DNA from: Actinomyces ruminis | GTDB lineage: Bacteria > Actinomycetota > Actinomycetes > Actinomycetales > Actinomycetaceae | Direction of reading: 5' to 3' | Assembly: GCF_002154335.2 (NCBI RefSeq) | Contig: NZ_MTPX02000042.1 | Coordinates: forward strand, 62,001 to 126,000 | DNA length: 64,000 nucleotides | Shown here: positions 28,245-37,530 of the stretch, piece by piece | How positions within the stretch are numbered: position 1 is the first letter of the stretch | How the letters are laid out: each line of letters starts with the position of its first letter | Notes under the pieces: model-generated | Databases searched by the model: none | What the model saw: the letters and a program-made list of their open reading frames with translations, nothing else | Told to the model about the DNA's origin: nothing | Translations under genes and position numbers: made by a program

Positions 28245-28690
28245 CCGGGACGCCGCCCGACACCACCGCCCCGCAATGACCCGCACGCCACAACCCACCC
28301 GGGTACGCACTCGGCATCCCGACCAGCCCGGACTTCAGGCACGGGCACCCACCCTCATACAGGTTCACGACCTCAGGGCGTGATACATGCATGAAAACAC
28401 GGCGTATCGGAACTCGGAACAACGACACGAAGGTCGCCCACGGGCCGGTGGGGTCGTCCTCGGGCGCACACGCGATTCGGGTAAAAGAGGTCGTGTGTCC
28501 GCCATCCAGTATGTGAGGAAATGGGACCCGGTCCCCCTTGAGATTGCCGCGGAGTTCGTTGACAGGTTCTGATGCCGTCTCCTCTGCGTCGAAGGATCCA
28601 GGCTGCGCGTTGGGTGCAGAGCAGCCCCGGGGGTCACGGCCGATCGTGTGGCCGGGTGAGGAGTGCTCCTCATCCGGCCGCATCGTGGGA
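28245..28690. other. Gene-free stretch, possible gene remnant
   Basis: No intact gene is convincing. A plus-strand frame 28387-28572 ends VSAIQYVRKWDPVPLEIAAEFVDRF, which has a protein-like texture and could be the tail of a decayed gene. No ribosome binding site or family match is evident. Confidence 0.3.
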
Positions 28691-28696
28691 AGACGC

Positions 28697-28733
28697 GTGG
28701 CGGTCGGGCGGTAATAGGCCGTCCGACCGCCAC
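28697..28733 (-). terminator. Terminator hairpin of the sugar ABC operon
   Basis: GTGGCGGTCGG pairs with CCGACCGCCAC, extended inside by CGG/CCG around TAATA, 16 bp past the binding-protein stop codon. Confidence 0.8.
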
Positions 28734-28748
28734 GTCGTCCAGATGTGC

Positions 28749-29864
28749 TCAGTCGTACAGCAGCACGGAGATGTCCTCATCGTCGATGTTGGAGGAGTCG
28801 TACCAGTGAGAACCGGTGTCAACGTCCTCCACGCTCTCGCCATTCGCAGCCTGCACGGCGAGGGTGACCGCCTGGTATCCCATCTGGTAGGGGTCCTGCG
28901 TCACCGAGCCGAGGAATGCCCCGGAGCGCACGGCGTCCTTCTGGGAGGTGCCGGCGTCGAAGCCGACGACCAGCAGGTCCTTGTAGCGGCCGGAGTCGCG
29001 GTCCAGTTGGGAGGCGTCCCCGGTGGCGCTGATGACGCCGTTGACCGCGTCCTGGTTCGCGGCGAACAGCGCGACCAGCCCGTCCGTGGACAGGATTGAC
29101 GTGGCCGCGGACTGAATGTCCGCCTGGCTGGTGGTGGGAGGCACGGTCACGACGATCTTCACCTTGGCCGGGTTGGAGGACGGCGTGGTCCAGCGCTGCT
29201 GCCCGGACACGTCGACCGCACCTGCCAGGCCGTCGAGCTTCTCCAACTCGGTGACCAGGGTGGCGGTGAAGCCGTCCACGCGCTGGACGATCGAGCCGGA
29301 GGTCGAGTCCTGTGCGAGCACGCCGATGACGGCGGGTGAGTCGGCGCTAGCGGAGGCCAGGGCGGCTTGCAGGTCGGCATTGGCGGCGAGGTTGGTGGCC
29401 ACATTGCCGCCGGCCACCTCGTTGTCCGTGGTGGCCGTTGCCAGCACCGCGCCGGAGGCGTCGTCGGGCACGCCCGAGTCGAAGCCGATCACCGGGATGT
29501 TCTGGTTCTTGGCGTTGACCAGGGCGTCCTGCACCGCGTCGGGCTGGCAGGCGGCCAGGGCGATTGCGGCCGGCCGCTGGTTGACTGCGGAGGCCAGCTG
29601 CTCCACCTGCTGGGAGACGTTGCTCTCCGCGTCGGGCCCATTGGTCTCCAACTCGACGCCGAGCTCGTCGGCGGCGGCCTGCGCACCCTTGAAGGCGGCC
29701 TGGTAGAACTGGTTCTGGTAGCTCTTGGAGATGATGATGACCTTCATCTTTCCGTCCGAGCTCGCGGAACCGCCGTCGTCGCTGCACGCGGCGAGCAGTG
29801 AGAGCGAGCAGGCGGAGGCGAGCGCCGCGGTCAGAGCGGACCTGCGGGTGAGGGTGATGGCCAT
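28749..29864 (-). CDS. Ribose-type ABC transporter substrate-binding lipoprotein
   Basis: 371 residues from ATG 29864 (GAAAGGAAA upstream). Lipoprotein signal: RR near the N-terminus, hydrophobic stretch and lipobox LLAAC with Cys27. The mature protein is a periplasmic-binding type 1 domain (VIIISKSYQNQFYQAAFKGAQAA; IPVIGFDSGVPDD; GFDAGTSQKDAVRSG) that delivers a sugar to the permease on the outer face of the membrane. Third gene of a minus-strand operon with RbsA- and RbsC-like partners. The sugar is unknown. Confidence 0.9.
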   Translation of the reverse strand: MAITLTRRSALTAALASACSLSLLAACSDDGGSASSDGKMKVIIISKSYQNQFYQAAFKGAQAAADELGVELETNGPDAESNVSQQVEQLASAVNQRPAAIALAACQPDAVQDALVNAKNQNIPVIGFDSGVPDDASGAVLATATTDNEVAGGNVATNLAANADLQAALASASADSPAVIGVLAQDSTSGSIVQRVDGFTATLVTELEKLDGLAGAVDVSGQQRWTTPSSNPAKVKIVVTVPPTTSQADIQSAATSILSTDGLVALFAANQDAVNGVISATGDASQLDRDSGRYKDLLVVGFDAGTSQKDAVRSGAFLGSVTQDPYQMGYQAVTLAVQAANGESVEDVDTGSHWYDSSNIDDEDISVLLYD

Positions 29865-29911
29865 GGTGTGGTTTCCTTTCATGGGGTGGGGGAGAAGAAC
29901 GATTGACGTGA

Positions 29912-30895
29912 TCAGGCGCGGCCGGCGCGACGCGAGCGGATGACGTCGAGCAGCACCGCGAGCACCACGACGACGCCGATGAGGACCTGCTGCCACTGCA
30001 CCGGCAGGCCCATGGACAGCAGGCCCGTCTTGAGCACGGAGATGACGAAGACGCCGATGATGGTGCCCCACAGGGAGCCGACGCCGCCCGCCAGCGAGGT
30101 GCCGCCGATCACGCAGGCGGCGATGGCGTACATCTCCTGGCCGTTGCCGGTCTGCGGGGTGATGGAGGAGAAGGTGGCGGCGTAGATTACACCTGCCAGC
30201 CCGCAGAAGAAGCCGTTGAGCACGTAGACCCAGAACTTCCAGCGGGACACGACGACGCCCGACAGCTCGACGGCCTCCTCGTTGGAGCCGATGGCGTAGG
30301 TGTAGCGGCCCAGCTTGGTGCGGGTGAGGATGAACCAGGCGATCACGAAGAAGGCCGCCAGCCAGAGGATGCCTACGGGCAGGTTCCCCGCCTTGTACAG
30401 GACGGTCTTGAACCAGCCGTCGTCGGAGGTAAGGCTCGGGTAGGTCTGCGTCTGCACCTGGGCGATGACCGCGCACAGGCCCAGCGAGGCGAACTGCATG
30501 CCCAGAGTGGCGATGAACGGCGGGATGTGCAGGAAGCCGACCAGGATCCCGTTGCCGATGCCGAAGGCGATCCCGGTGGCCAGCACCACCAGTAGTGCCA
30601 GGGCAATCGGCAGGTGCCAGACGTTGTAGGCCACGCCTCCGACCAGTGCGGAGCCGACCATCACCGTCCCTGAGGACAGGTCGATGCCCGCCGTGATGAT
30701 CACGAAGGTCATGCCGATGGCCAGAAAGCCGATGTAGTAGGAGGAGTCGAGAATCGACACGAAGGTGCTGGGGGAAAGGAAGTGGTTGCCGAATACGGCG
30801 AAGAACGCGTACAGGATGACCAGTGCGGCCAGTGCCATCAGCTGCTGCATGGGCAGCGCGCGCACCGGGTTCTTCTTGATGATGTTTGCGCTCAT
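29912..30895 (-). CDS. RbsC-like sugar ABC permease
   Basis: 327 residues with about ten membrane helices. The family signature region is present: AIGSNEEAVELSGVVVSRWKFWVYVLNGFFCGLAGVIYA (EAA-like coupling loop) and GIDLSSGTVMVGSALVGG. It overlaps the ATPase gene by four bases, showing translational coupling. It forms the channel for the substrate delivered by the lipoprotein downstream. Confidence 0.93.
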   Translation of the reverse strand: MSANIIKKNPVRALPMQQLMALAALVILYAFFAVFGNHFLSPSTFVSILDSSYYIGFLAIGMTFVIITAGIDLSSGTVMVGSALVGGVAYNVWHLPIALALLVVLATGIAFGIGNGILVGFLHIPPFIATLGMQFASLGLCAVIAQVQTQTYPSLTSDDGWFKTVLYKAGNLPVGILWLAAFFVIAWFILTRTKLGRYTYAIGSNEEAVELSGVVVSRWKFWVYVLNGFFCGLAGVIYAATFSSITPQTGNGQEMYAIAACVIGGTSLAGGVGSLWGTIIGVFVISVLKTGLLSMGLPVQWQQVLIGVVVVLAVLLDVIRSRRAGRA

Positions 30896-32406
30896 GCTGC
30901 GCGACCTTCTTCCTGCTTGGTGGCCAGTTCCATGATCTTGATCTGAGACGCCTCGGCGGCGTCGAGCTCCCCGGTCTTGCGTCCCTCCCGCATGACCACG
31001 ACGCGGTCGGACAGGTGCAAGACCTCATCGAGGTCGGAGGAGACGAGGATGATTGACTTCCCCTGCGCGACCAGGTCGCGCATGAGCTGGTAGATCTCTG
31101 CGCGTGCGCCGATGTCGATGCCGCGCGTCGGCTCATCGAAGATGAGAATGTCGACGTCGCGCAGTAGCCACTTGGCCAGCACGACCTTCTGCTGGTTCCC
31201 GCCAGACAGGTTGCGCACCCGCTGGCGGGTGGACGGGGTCTTGATGCGCAGCATGTCGACGTACTTGCGGGTCGCCCGTTGTATGGCCCGCTCATGCACG
31301 ACCGTGGCGGTGGTGAAGGCGTCGTAGGAGGCCAGGACCGTGTTATCGGAGACGGACAGGCCGGTGACCAGGCCGAAGCGCTTGCGGTCCTCGGACAGGT
31401 AGGCGATCCCCGCACGAATGGCGTCCTTGGGGCGGTGGAAGGACACCTCGGCGCCATTGACCTCCAGGCGGCCGGAGGTCGCCCGATCGGCGCCGGCGAC
31501 AATACGCATGGTCTCCGTGCGGCCGGCACCCACCAGGCCGGCGAAGCCGAGGATCTCGCCGCGGTGCAGCGTGAAGGAGACATCCTTGACCTCGCTCGAG
31601 GCAAGATGCTCGGCACGCATGACGACGGGGGCGTCCGGAGCCACCTCGGAGGCGGCCTTGGGGGTGTTGACGACCTGCCTCCCCACCATCAGCTCAATGA
31701 TCTCGTCGAGGTTGGTTTCGGCCGTCCTGAGCGTGCCGACATGGGCGCCGTCGCGCAGGACCGTGATGCGGTCGGCGATCGCCATGACTTCGTGCATGCG
31801 GTGGGAGATGTACACGACCGCTACGCCGCGCTCCCGCAGGCGCCGCACGCGCTCCAGCAGCTCCGCGCTCTCCGCCTCTGACAGCGCCGCCGTCGGCTCG
31901 TCCAGGATCAGCACCTTGGTGGCCTCGAAGGACATGGCGCGCACAATCTCCACCAGCTGCGCCTTGGATACCGACAGATCGCGCAGCAGGGTCTGCGGGG
32001 CGACGTCGACCTCATGCTCGGTGAGCAGTTCCTGGGCGCGCCGGTTCAGCGCACGGTCGGAGATCAGCAGGGAGGATGACTCCCGTCCGATGAAGATGTT
32101 CTGCGCCACGGTCAGGTCGGCCATCATGTTGAGTTCCTGGTGGACGATGGCGATTCCGGCCTGTTGTGCATCACGGATGGAGCGGAAGGCGGCGGGGGCG
32201 CCGTCGTACTCGTAGGTCCCTTCGAAGTCCGGGTGGATGCCGGTGAGGATCTTCACCAGGGTGGACTTGCCGGCTCCGTTCTCTCCGACGAGGGCGTGCA
32301 CCTCCCCGGGCAGTAGGTCGAAGGAGACGCCGCTGAGTGCCTGCACTCCGGGGAAGGACTTGGAGACGTCGGTCAGTCTCAGCCGGGGTGGGTTTGGTGG
32401 TGCCAT
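30892..32406 (-). CDS. RbsA-like sugar ABC transporter ATP-binding protein
   Basis: 505 residues with two ATPase domains. First: LVGENGAGKSTLVKILTGIHPDFEG, QLVEIVRAMSF, LILDEPTAALSE. Second: GLVGAGRTETMRIVAG (degenerate Walker A usual for RbsA), LSGGNQQKVVLAKWL, IFDEPTRGIDIGA. ATG 32406 has GGAGCAG upstream; an in-frame extension to 32541 lacks family character. First gene of the operon; a palindrome at 32493-32525 lies in its promoter region. Confidence 0.93.
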   Translation of the reverse strand: MAPPNPPRLRLTDVSKSFPGVQALSGVSFDLLPGEVHALVGENGAGKSTLVKILTGIHPDFEGTYEYDGAPAAFRSIRDAQQAGIAIVHQELNMMADLTVAQNIFIGRESSSLLISDRALNRRAQELLTEHEVDVAPQTLLRDLSVSKAQLVEIVRAMSFEATKVLILDEPTAALSEAESAELLERVRRLRERGVAVVYISHRMHEVMAIADRITVLRDGAHVGTLRTAETNLDEIIELMVGRQVVNTPKAASEVAPDAPVVMRAEHLASSEVKDVSFTLHRGEILGFAGLVGAGRTETMRIVAGADRATSGRLEVNGAEVSFHRPKDAIRAGIAYLSEDRKRFGLVTGLSVSDNTVLASYDAFTTATVVHERAIQRATRKYVDMLRIKTPSTRQRVRNLSGGNQQKVVLAKWLLRDVDILIFDEPTRGIDIGARAEIYQLMRDLVAQGKSIILVSSDLDEVLHLSDRVVVMREGRKTGELDAAEASQIKIMELATKQEEGRAA

Positions 32407-32492
32407 ATCTGCTCCATTGCTTGATGCGGGTCCGTGCTCGACAGTGCCGGGCACGGCTGGGAGGGCCGCCGGAGCGGCCGCTGGGGAAGTAC

Positions 32493-32525
32493 TACTGGAA
32501 CGCCTCCAAGCGCGGCATTCCAGTA
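32493..32525. promoter_or_regulatory. Inverted repeat between sugar operon and LacI gene
   Basis: TACTGGAA (32493-32500) and TTCCAGTA (32518-32525) are perfect 8-bp arms separated by 17 bp, about two and a half helical turns centre to centre, in the divergent promoter region. Likely the operator of the LacI regulator next door. Confidence 0.55.
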
Positions 32526-32609
32526 CTGACAACGATGTCAATCGCGAGTCCGATGGTACGGTTGGTTCCCGTTCGGGTCAAGTGCGTTTCGAGAATTGGG
32601 GAGGAGACA

Positions 32610-33683
32610 GTGGCGTCATACTCGTCAGCCGGCTCGGCGGCTGGGTCGCAACGGCGCGCCACCATGAAGCAGGTGGCGCGCCTGGCGGGAGTCGGCGTCA
32701 AGACGGTTTCCCGTGTGGTCAACGGTGAGCCCAATGTCGCCGACGCCACCGCTGAGCGCGTCTGGGAGGCGGTGCGTGAACTCGACTACCACGTGGACCT
32801 GCGCGCCGGCAGCCTGCGGCGGCCCGGCGGGGCGACGCGCACGATCGCGCTGCTGGTGGGCAGCGTGGACAACCCCTTCGCCGGAGAACTCCACCGGGGT
32901 GTTGAGGATGTGGCCCGGGAGCACGACGTGGCAGTGCTGGCCTCCAGTCTGGATGAGGAGCCGGAGCGGGAGGTGGCGGCGGTGGAGGACTCCATTAGGC
33001 GCCACGTGGACGGCATCATCGTCAACACCACCACGGCGGACGGGGCTGCGCTGGAGCGGGTGCTGCACCTGGGGGTACCGATCGTTTTCGTAGATCGGGC
33101 GCCGCACGGCATTGAGGCCGACTGCGTGACCAGCGATTCCCGGGCCGCGGCCGAGCGGGCGACGGCCCATCTGCTGGAGCGGGGACACCGGCGTATCGCC
33201 CTGCTCACCGAGCGCCTGAACGTGGCCACGGCGGTGGAGCGGCGAGAGGGATTTGCTGCCGCATTCACGTCCCGCGGCGCCGACGCCGACGGCGCAATCG
33301 TGGTGTCCGGGCTGGTGAGCGCGGAGGCGGCCGAGCGCGCCGTCGCCGAGCTCATGGGCGGGCCACTCCCGCCGACGGCGATCTTCAGCGGGCAGAACCT
33401 CCTCACCGAGGGGGCGCTGCACGCGCTGCACAAGCTGGAACTGCGCGATCGGGTGGCGCATATAGGGTTCGACGACCTGCCGCTGGCGGACATGCTGCAG
33501 CCCGCACTCACCGTGGTGCGGCAGGACCCCCGGCGCATGGGGCGGGTAGCCGCGCAGCGCCTGTTCCGCCGCCTGGAGGGCGAGGCCCTCCCTCCCGAGC
33601 ACATCGTGATCCCCACACAGTTCATCGCTCGCGGCAGTGGGGAGATCGAGCCGGATGGCCGGCCCGATCCTCCCACCGCCTGA
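32610..33683 (+). CDS. LacI-family regulator of the sugar ABC operon
   Basis: 357 residues from GTG 32610 with GGGGAGGAG upstream. The helix-turn-helix (TMKQVARLAGVGVKTVSRVVNGEPNV) sits at about residues 15-40, preceded by a short Ser/Ala-rich lead. The effector domain runs from TIALLVGSVDNPFAGELHRGV to HIGFDDLPLADMLQPALTVV. Divergent from the RbsABC-like operon, so it most probably represses that operon and itself in the absence of the sugar. Confidence 0.92.
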   Translation: MASYSSAGSAAGSQRRATMKQVARLAGVGVKTVSRVVNGEPNVADATAERVWEAVRELDYHVDLRAGSLRRPGGATRTIALLVGSVDNPFAGELHRGVEDVAREHDVAVLASSLDEEPEREVAAVEDSIRRHVDGIIVNTTTADGAALERVLHLGVPIVFVDRAPHGIEADCVTSDSRAAAERATAHLLERGHRRIALLTERLNVATAVERREGFAAAFTSRGADADGAIVVSGLVSAEAAERAVAELMGGPLPPTAIFSGQNLLTEGALHALHKLELRDRVAHIGFDDLPLADMLQPALTVVRQDPRRMGRVAAQRLFRRLEGEALPPEHIVIPTQFIARGSGEIEPDGRPDPPTA

Positions 33684-33705
33684 GGTGCTCGGAATATGCG
33701 TCCGC

Positions 33706-35628
33706 CTACCGCGGGGCCTTTAAGAAAACGCGCACCTTGGCCGAGAAGCGATTGCTCAGGAAGGCGAAATAGGCGGCTTGCAGGGCGAGCAGCGGAATGA
33801 GGATGATCAGGAAGCGCCCGTACAGGAGTCCGGAGGCGATCCTTGCCATCACCAGGTAGTTCATGGCGAAGCCCGTGTTGATGACCGCCAACAGCACCGG
33901 AATGGCGAACAGCACCAGCAGCTGCCTGCGCTGCACCCGCAGAATCTCCCGCAGCGACATGCCCATGCGGTGCAGGTTCCGCGTGATCGGCAGGTTGTCC
34001 CGCACGCTGGAGACCAGCCGGAAGTAGATCAGGCTGGCCGAGGCGGCCATGAAGACCGCGGAGAACAGCACGCCCACGTAGGTGAAGATCTGGTGGCTGA
34101 ACTCGTCGGCGTCGATCTCGTCAATGCGCGGGATGAACAGGAAGCTCTCGCCGTCGATCATCCCGACGCCGATCGCGTTGCGCACGGTCGTGGAGAAGGC
34201 GCGGGCGCCGGAGTCATGCAGTGCGTCGTCGAAGTCGAACAGGTGGGCACGCATGGAGGTCGTGTATGACTGCTGGGCGATTTCCTGCAGTGTCTGGTCG
34301 GCGACCACATAACAGTCAATGTTGCGCGGATTGTCGAGCAGCCGGGTGCCGGTGCCCACCACCTCGAGCTCGCCGACGCCATCCACACCGACCGTGCTCC
34401 CGGTCGTTTCGCTTGCTCCGCTGATGTCGAGAGCCTGTCCGGCCGCCAGGTCGGGGTGCTCTCCGGTCACCCGTCCGTACTGCTCCGCGGACACGAACTT
34501 GGCGTCCACCAGGCCTACATCGTCTCCTTCTCCCAGGAGGATGAAGTCCAGCGTGTGCTGCTGGTATTCGATGCCGTTGCCGTTCAGCTCCTTCTCTATG
34601 AGTGCGATGTCCCCGGCCTCCCTATCGCTATTGCCGAATGCGTAGTAGGTGGCGGCGAAGGGGGTGCTGGCCGCGATATCGGCGCGGACGGACATGGCCA
34701 GGGAGATGGATGCGGTGATGGCGCAGAACGCCGCGGTGAGCAGCATGGTGGAGATGAACATGGAGGTCACCCCGCTCTTCAGGCGGTACAGCAGCCCCGA
34801 GACCCACAGTGCGTTGCCGCCGCGCAGGTAGCGGCGTGAGTGCTTCTGCATGCCGGTGATGGCCAGGAAGACGAACTGACTCAGGATCAGGAACGTGCCC
34901 ACCATAAAGCACCCAATCAGTACGTAATTGAGCGTCTTCTCCAGCGCGTGATCGATCAGCGCCGGGGCGGATCCCGCGTAACGCGGGTAGAAGGTTAGCG
35001 CGTAGCCGAGGAGCAGCACCACGGCCCCCAGCACCGCCAGCGGGCGGGAGAAGCGCACGCCTTTGGCTTCGTGCCCCTGGGAGGAGAGCAGCTCGAGTAC
35101 GGGACGCCGGGACAGGCCACGAACCAGGAACAGAGTCACCAGTACGAACACCGCTGCGAATCCGATCGCCGTATCGCGGATCGGCTCCAGGGGAGTCTTC
35201 CAGGTGATGTTGGACAGGCGGACGATGCGCGCCATGATCAGTACCGACAGGTGGCCGAACGCCGTCCCCACGAGCATGCCGACCACAATCGCACTGGCCC
35301 CGATCAGGGAGTTCTCCGCCAACAACATGCGACGTAGCTGGCGGCGTGACATGCCCATGGCCCGCAGGGTGCCGAAGGTGCGCCTGCGCCGATCCACGAA
35401 GGAGTAGATCGAAAGCGACAGAAACACGACCGCGAACACAAGCACGATCACCGAGGCCATCCGCATGAACAGCTGGATGCTACCGCCGCCCTGATCCAGT
35501 TCGGGGTGGTCGGCGTTGACGGCGAAGATGAAGAAGATCGTGACGGTGAAGACGCTGCTCAACCAGTAGGCGATATAGGTCTCCGCATCGCGCAGGACAT
35601 TATGCTTCGCGAACTGCCAGAGGGTCAT
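33706..35628 (-). CDS. BceB-like FtsX-family ABC permease
   Basis: 640 residues. The N-terminal helix, the FtsX segment VDRRRRTFGTLRAMGMSRRQLRRMLLAENSLIGA, and a large extracellular domain (about residues 300-490) between helices match BceB-type permeases. These free lipid II-cycle intermediates from peptide antibiotics and pass flux information to the kinase. Second transporter gene of a BceRS-BceAB unit; it overlaps the ATPase gene by four bases. The substrate (bacitracin-like, lantibiotic or defensin) is not predictable. Confidence 0.88.
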   Translation of the reverse strand: MTLWQFAKHNVLRDAETYIAYWLSSVFTVTIFFIFAVNADHPELDQGGGSIQLFMRMASVIVLVFAVVFLSLSIYSFVDRRRRTFGTLRAMGMSRRQLRRMLLAENSLIGASAIVVGMLVGTAFGHLSVLIMARIVRLSNITWKTPLEPIRDTAIGFAAVFVLVTLFLVRGLSRRPVLELLSSQGHEAKGVRFSRPLAVLGAVVLLLGYALTFYPRYAGSAPALIDHALEKTLNYVLIGCFMVGTFLILSQFVFLAITGMQKHSRRYLRGGNALWVSGLLYRLKSGVTSMFISTMLLTAAFCAITASISLAMSVRADIAASTPFAATYYAFGNSDREAGDIALIEKELNGNGIEYQQHTLDFILLGEGDDVGLVDAKFVSAEQYGRVTGEHPDLAAGQALDISGASETTGSTVGVDGVGELEVVGTGTRLLDNPRNIDCYVVADQTLQEIAQQSYTTSMRAHLFDFDDALHDSGARAFSTTVRNAIGVGMIDGESFLFIPRIDEIDADEFSHQIFTYVGVLFSAVFMAASASLIYFRLVSSVRDNLPITRNLHRMGMSLREILRVQRRQLLVLFAIPVLLAVINTGFAMNYLVMARIASGLLYGRFLIILIPLLALQAAYFAFLSNRFSAKVRVFLKAPR

Positions 35629-36422
35629 CGTCCCTCACCGCCGATGAGCTTGAGCACGTTCAGGATCTGGTCGTAGAAGGCCAGTCGGTCGTTCTCCCGA
35701 TACAACTCGGAGTGCACGGCCCCGTCCTTGATGAACACCACCCGTTTGCACCAACTCGCGGTGCGCGCATCATGGGTGACCACCACGGTGGATACGCCCT
35801 GGCGCTCGTTGAGATCGGAGAAGATGCGCATAACGTCGTGCGCGGCCGCGGAGTCGAGGTTCCCGGTCGGCTCATCCGCGAGCAGGAGCTGCGGTCCGTG
35901 AACGATCGCCCGCCCAATGGCGGCCCGTTGCGCCTGGCCGCCCGAAACCTCGTGCACCCGGTGGGACAGGACGTCCCCGATGCCGAGCTGTTCCGCTACC
36001 GCCCGGGAACGACGCCGCATGCTGGCCGGGCTCTCCTCCGCCGCCAGCATTAGCGGCAGCATGATGTTCTCCTGAATGGTCAGCGTGTCCACCAGGTTGA
36101 AGTCCTGGAACACGAATCCCAGTCGCTTCCGCCGGAAGCCTGCGGCCTCCTCCTCGCTCAGGTCGGCCAGATTCTGACCGCCCACGCGTACGGTGCCTGA
36201 GGTGGCCGGCAGGATTCCCGCCACCAGGTTCAAGGCCGTGGACTTGCCACTGCCCGAGGGGCCCATGATCGCGACCAGCTCGCCCGCGTCTATGCGCAAC
36301 GAGAGCTGGTTGACAGCCTTGACCCTGACCGCGTCCCCGTAGATCTTGCTTACGCCCTCCAGCGACACCACAGCAGGTTCGGGCTGGTGCGTTACGGTGT
36401 TTCGTATTGCCGTTTCGGTCAT
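35625..36422 (-). CDS. BceA-like ABC ATPase
   Basis: About 265 residues from ATG 36422, which follows GAAAGGGGC. MacB/LolD-type ATPase: IMGPSGSGKSTALNLVAGILPATSG, RLGFVFQDFNLVDTLTIQENIMLPL, EVSGGQAQRAAIGRAIVHGPQLLLADEPTGNLD. It pairs with the permease downstream and energises target protection. The long VFQDFNLV/ENIMLPL stretch is typical of the peptide-antibiotic subgroup. Confidence 0.92.
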   Translation of the reverse strand: MTETAIRNTVTHQPEPAVVSLEGVSKIYGDAVRVKAVNQLSLRIDAGELVAIMGPSGSGKSTALNLVAGILPATSGTVRVGGQNLADLSEEEAAGFRRKRLGFVFQDFNLVDTLTIQENIMLPLMLAAEESPASMRRRSRAVAEQLGIGDVLSHRVHEVSGGQAQRAAIGRAIVHGPQLLLADEPTGNLDSAAAHDVMRIFSDLNERQGVSTVVVTHDARTASWCKRVVFIKDGAVHSELYRENDRLAFYDQILNVLKLIGGEGR

Positions 36423-36534
36423 TGTTAGCCCCTTTCCTTTGTTCGGCAACTGCTGTCAAAGCTATTGCCCGTACGGAGCGTGAACCATCGAAGTGGGTGA
36501 CGGCGAGTGACAATCGCTGTCACCCGCGGCATGG

Positions 36535-37530
36535 TCAGGCAGCTGCGGCTGCGCTTGTACCGAAGCGCACGGTGACTGTGGTTCCCTCATTGACGGCCGA
36601 GGTGATCCGCAGCGTGTGCCCAAGCCGCTCGAGCACCTGCTTGACCAGGTACAGACCCACCCCGGAGGACTGAGAGCCCGACCGACCATTAGAACCGGTG
36701 TAGTACAGGTCGCATACGCGCGGCAGGTCGCGGGGGCGTATGCCGCAGCCGGTATCGATGACACTCAGCTGTGCTCCCTCCGGTCGGGAGCCTATGCGTA
36801 CCTCCACCGAGGATCCTGGTTCGGAGAATTTGACGGCGTTGTGGATAAGCTGGTCCGCGACGAAGCTGATCCACTTGCGATCCGTGTTCACCACGACGTC
36901 CTCTCCGGTGCAGGCGACGCTCACTTCGCTCTGCTGAAACAGCCGCTGATTCTGGTGCATGACCGCACGCGCCAGATCGTCCAGGTGCACCTGCTCGGTC
37001 ACCAGGTCATTCTCGAAGCGCTCGATCCGCGCCAGGCTCAGCACCAGGTCTAACTGCCGCTGCAGCCGGTCGAGTTCACACAGGATCGGGAAGGGATCTC
37101 GGTTCCCATCGCCGTCCTGCGCCAGCAAACGGATCACACTGATCGGTGTTTTCATCTGGTGCACCCACTGGACGATGTGGGTGCGCCACTGCTCGGTCGC
37201 AGCCTGCTGCTCCGTGAGCAGCCCCAGGTAGCGCTGATAACTGGCATTGCCGTGCTGGATGAAGGCATTGACAAGCGGATCGGTGGACTCTTCTCCGAGC
37301 AGCTCCTCCAGAACCCGGCCCGGGGATCCGAGCCAGCGATACATCCGCCGACGCCGGAAGTAACGCACCGCCAGGGTAGTGGCCAACAGGAAACCGGACA
37401 GGCACAAGAAGTAGACCATGCCGCCGGTGGTGTTGAATCCGCCGACCCCCTGATAGAGCGGCAGCAGTCCGCACACAACGAGGACGAACAGCGCGATAAT
37501 GCCGAGATGCTCGCGCAGAAACAGTCTCAT
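36535..37530 (-). CDS. BceS-like intramembrane-sensing histidine kinase
   Basis: 331 residues. Two N-terminal helices (about 10-27 and 38-55) with almost no extracellular loop, so it cannot sense peptides alone and relies on the BceAB permease. His124 lies in HIVQWVHQMKTPISVI. The ATPase domain has DQLIHNAVKFSE, VIDTGCGIRP and SGVGLYLVKQV. It overlaps the response regulator gene by four bases. Confidence 0.92.
   Translation of the reverse strand: MRLFLREHLGIIALFVLVVCGLLPLYQGVGGFNTTGGMVYFLCLSGFLLATTLAVRYFRRRRMYRWLGSPGRVLEELLGEESTDPLVNAFIQHGNASYQRYLGLLTEQQAATEQWRTHIVQWVHQMKTPISVIRLLAQDGDGNRDPFPILCELDRLQRQLDLVLSLARIERFENDLVTEQVHLDDLARAVMHQNQRLFQQSEVSVACTGEDVVVNTDRKWISFVADQLIHNAVKFSEPGSSVEVRIGSRPEGAQLSVIDTGCGIRPRDLPRVCDLYYTGSNGRSGSQSSGVGLYLVKQVLERLGHTLRITSAVNEGTTVTVRFGTSAAAAA

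Noticed and set aside
28749-31616. Single 955-codon minus-strand frame joining the binding protein with sequence opposite the permease region
   Set aside because: The lipoprotein signal and ribosome binding site place the binding-protein start at 29864; the upstream part is out of frame with the real permease and ATPase.
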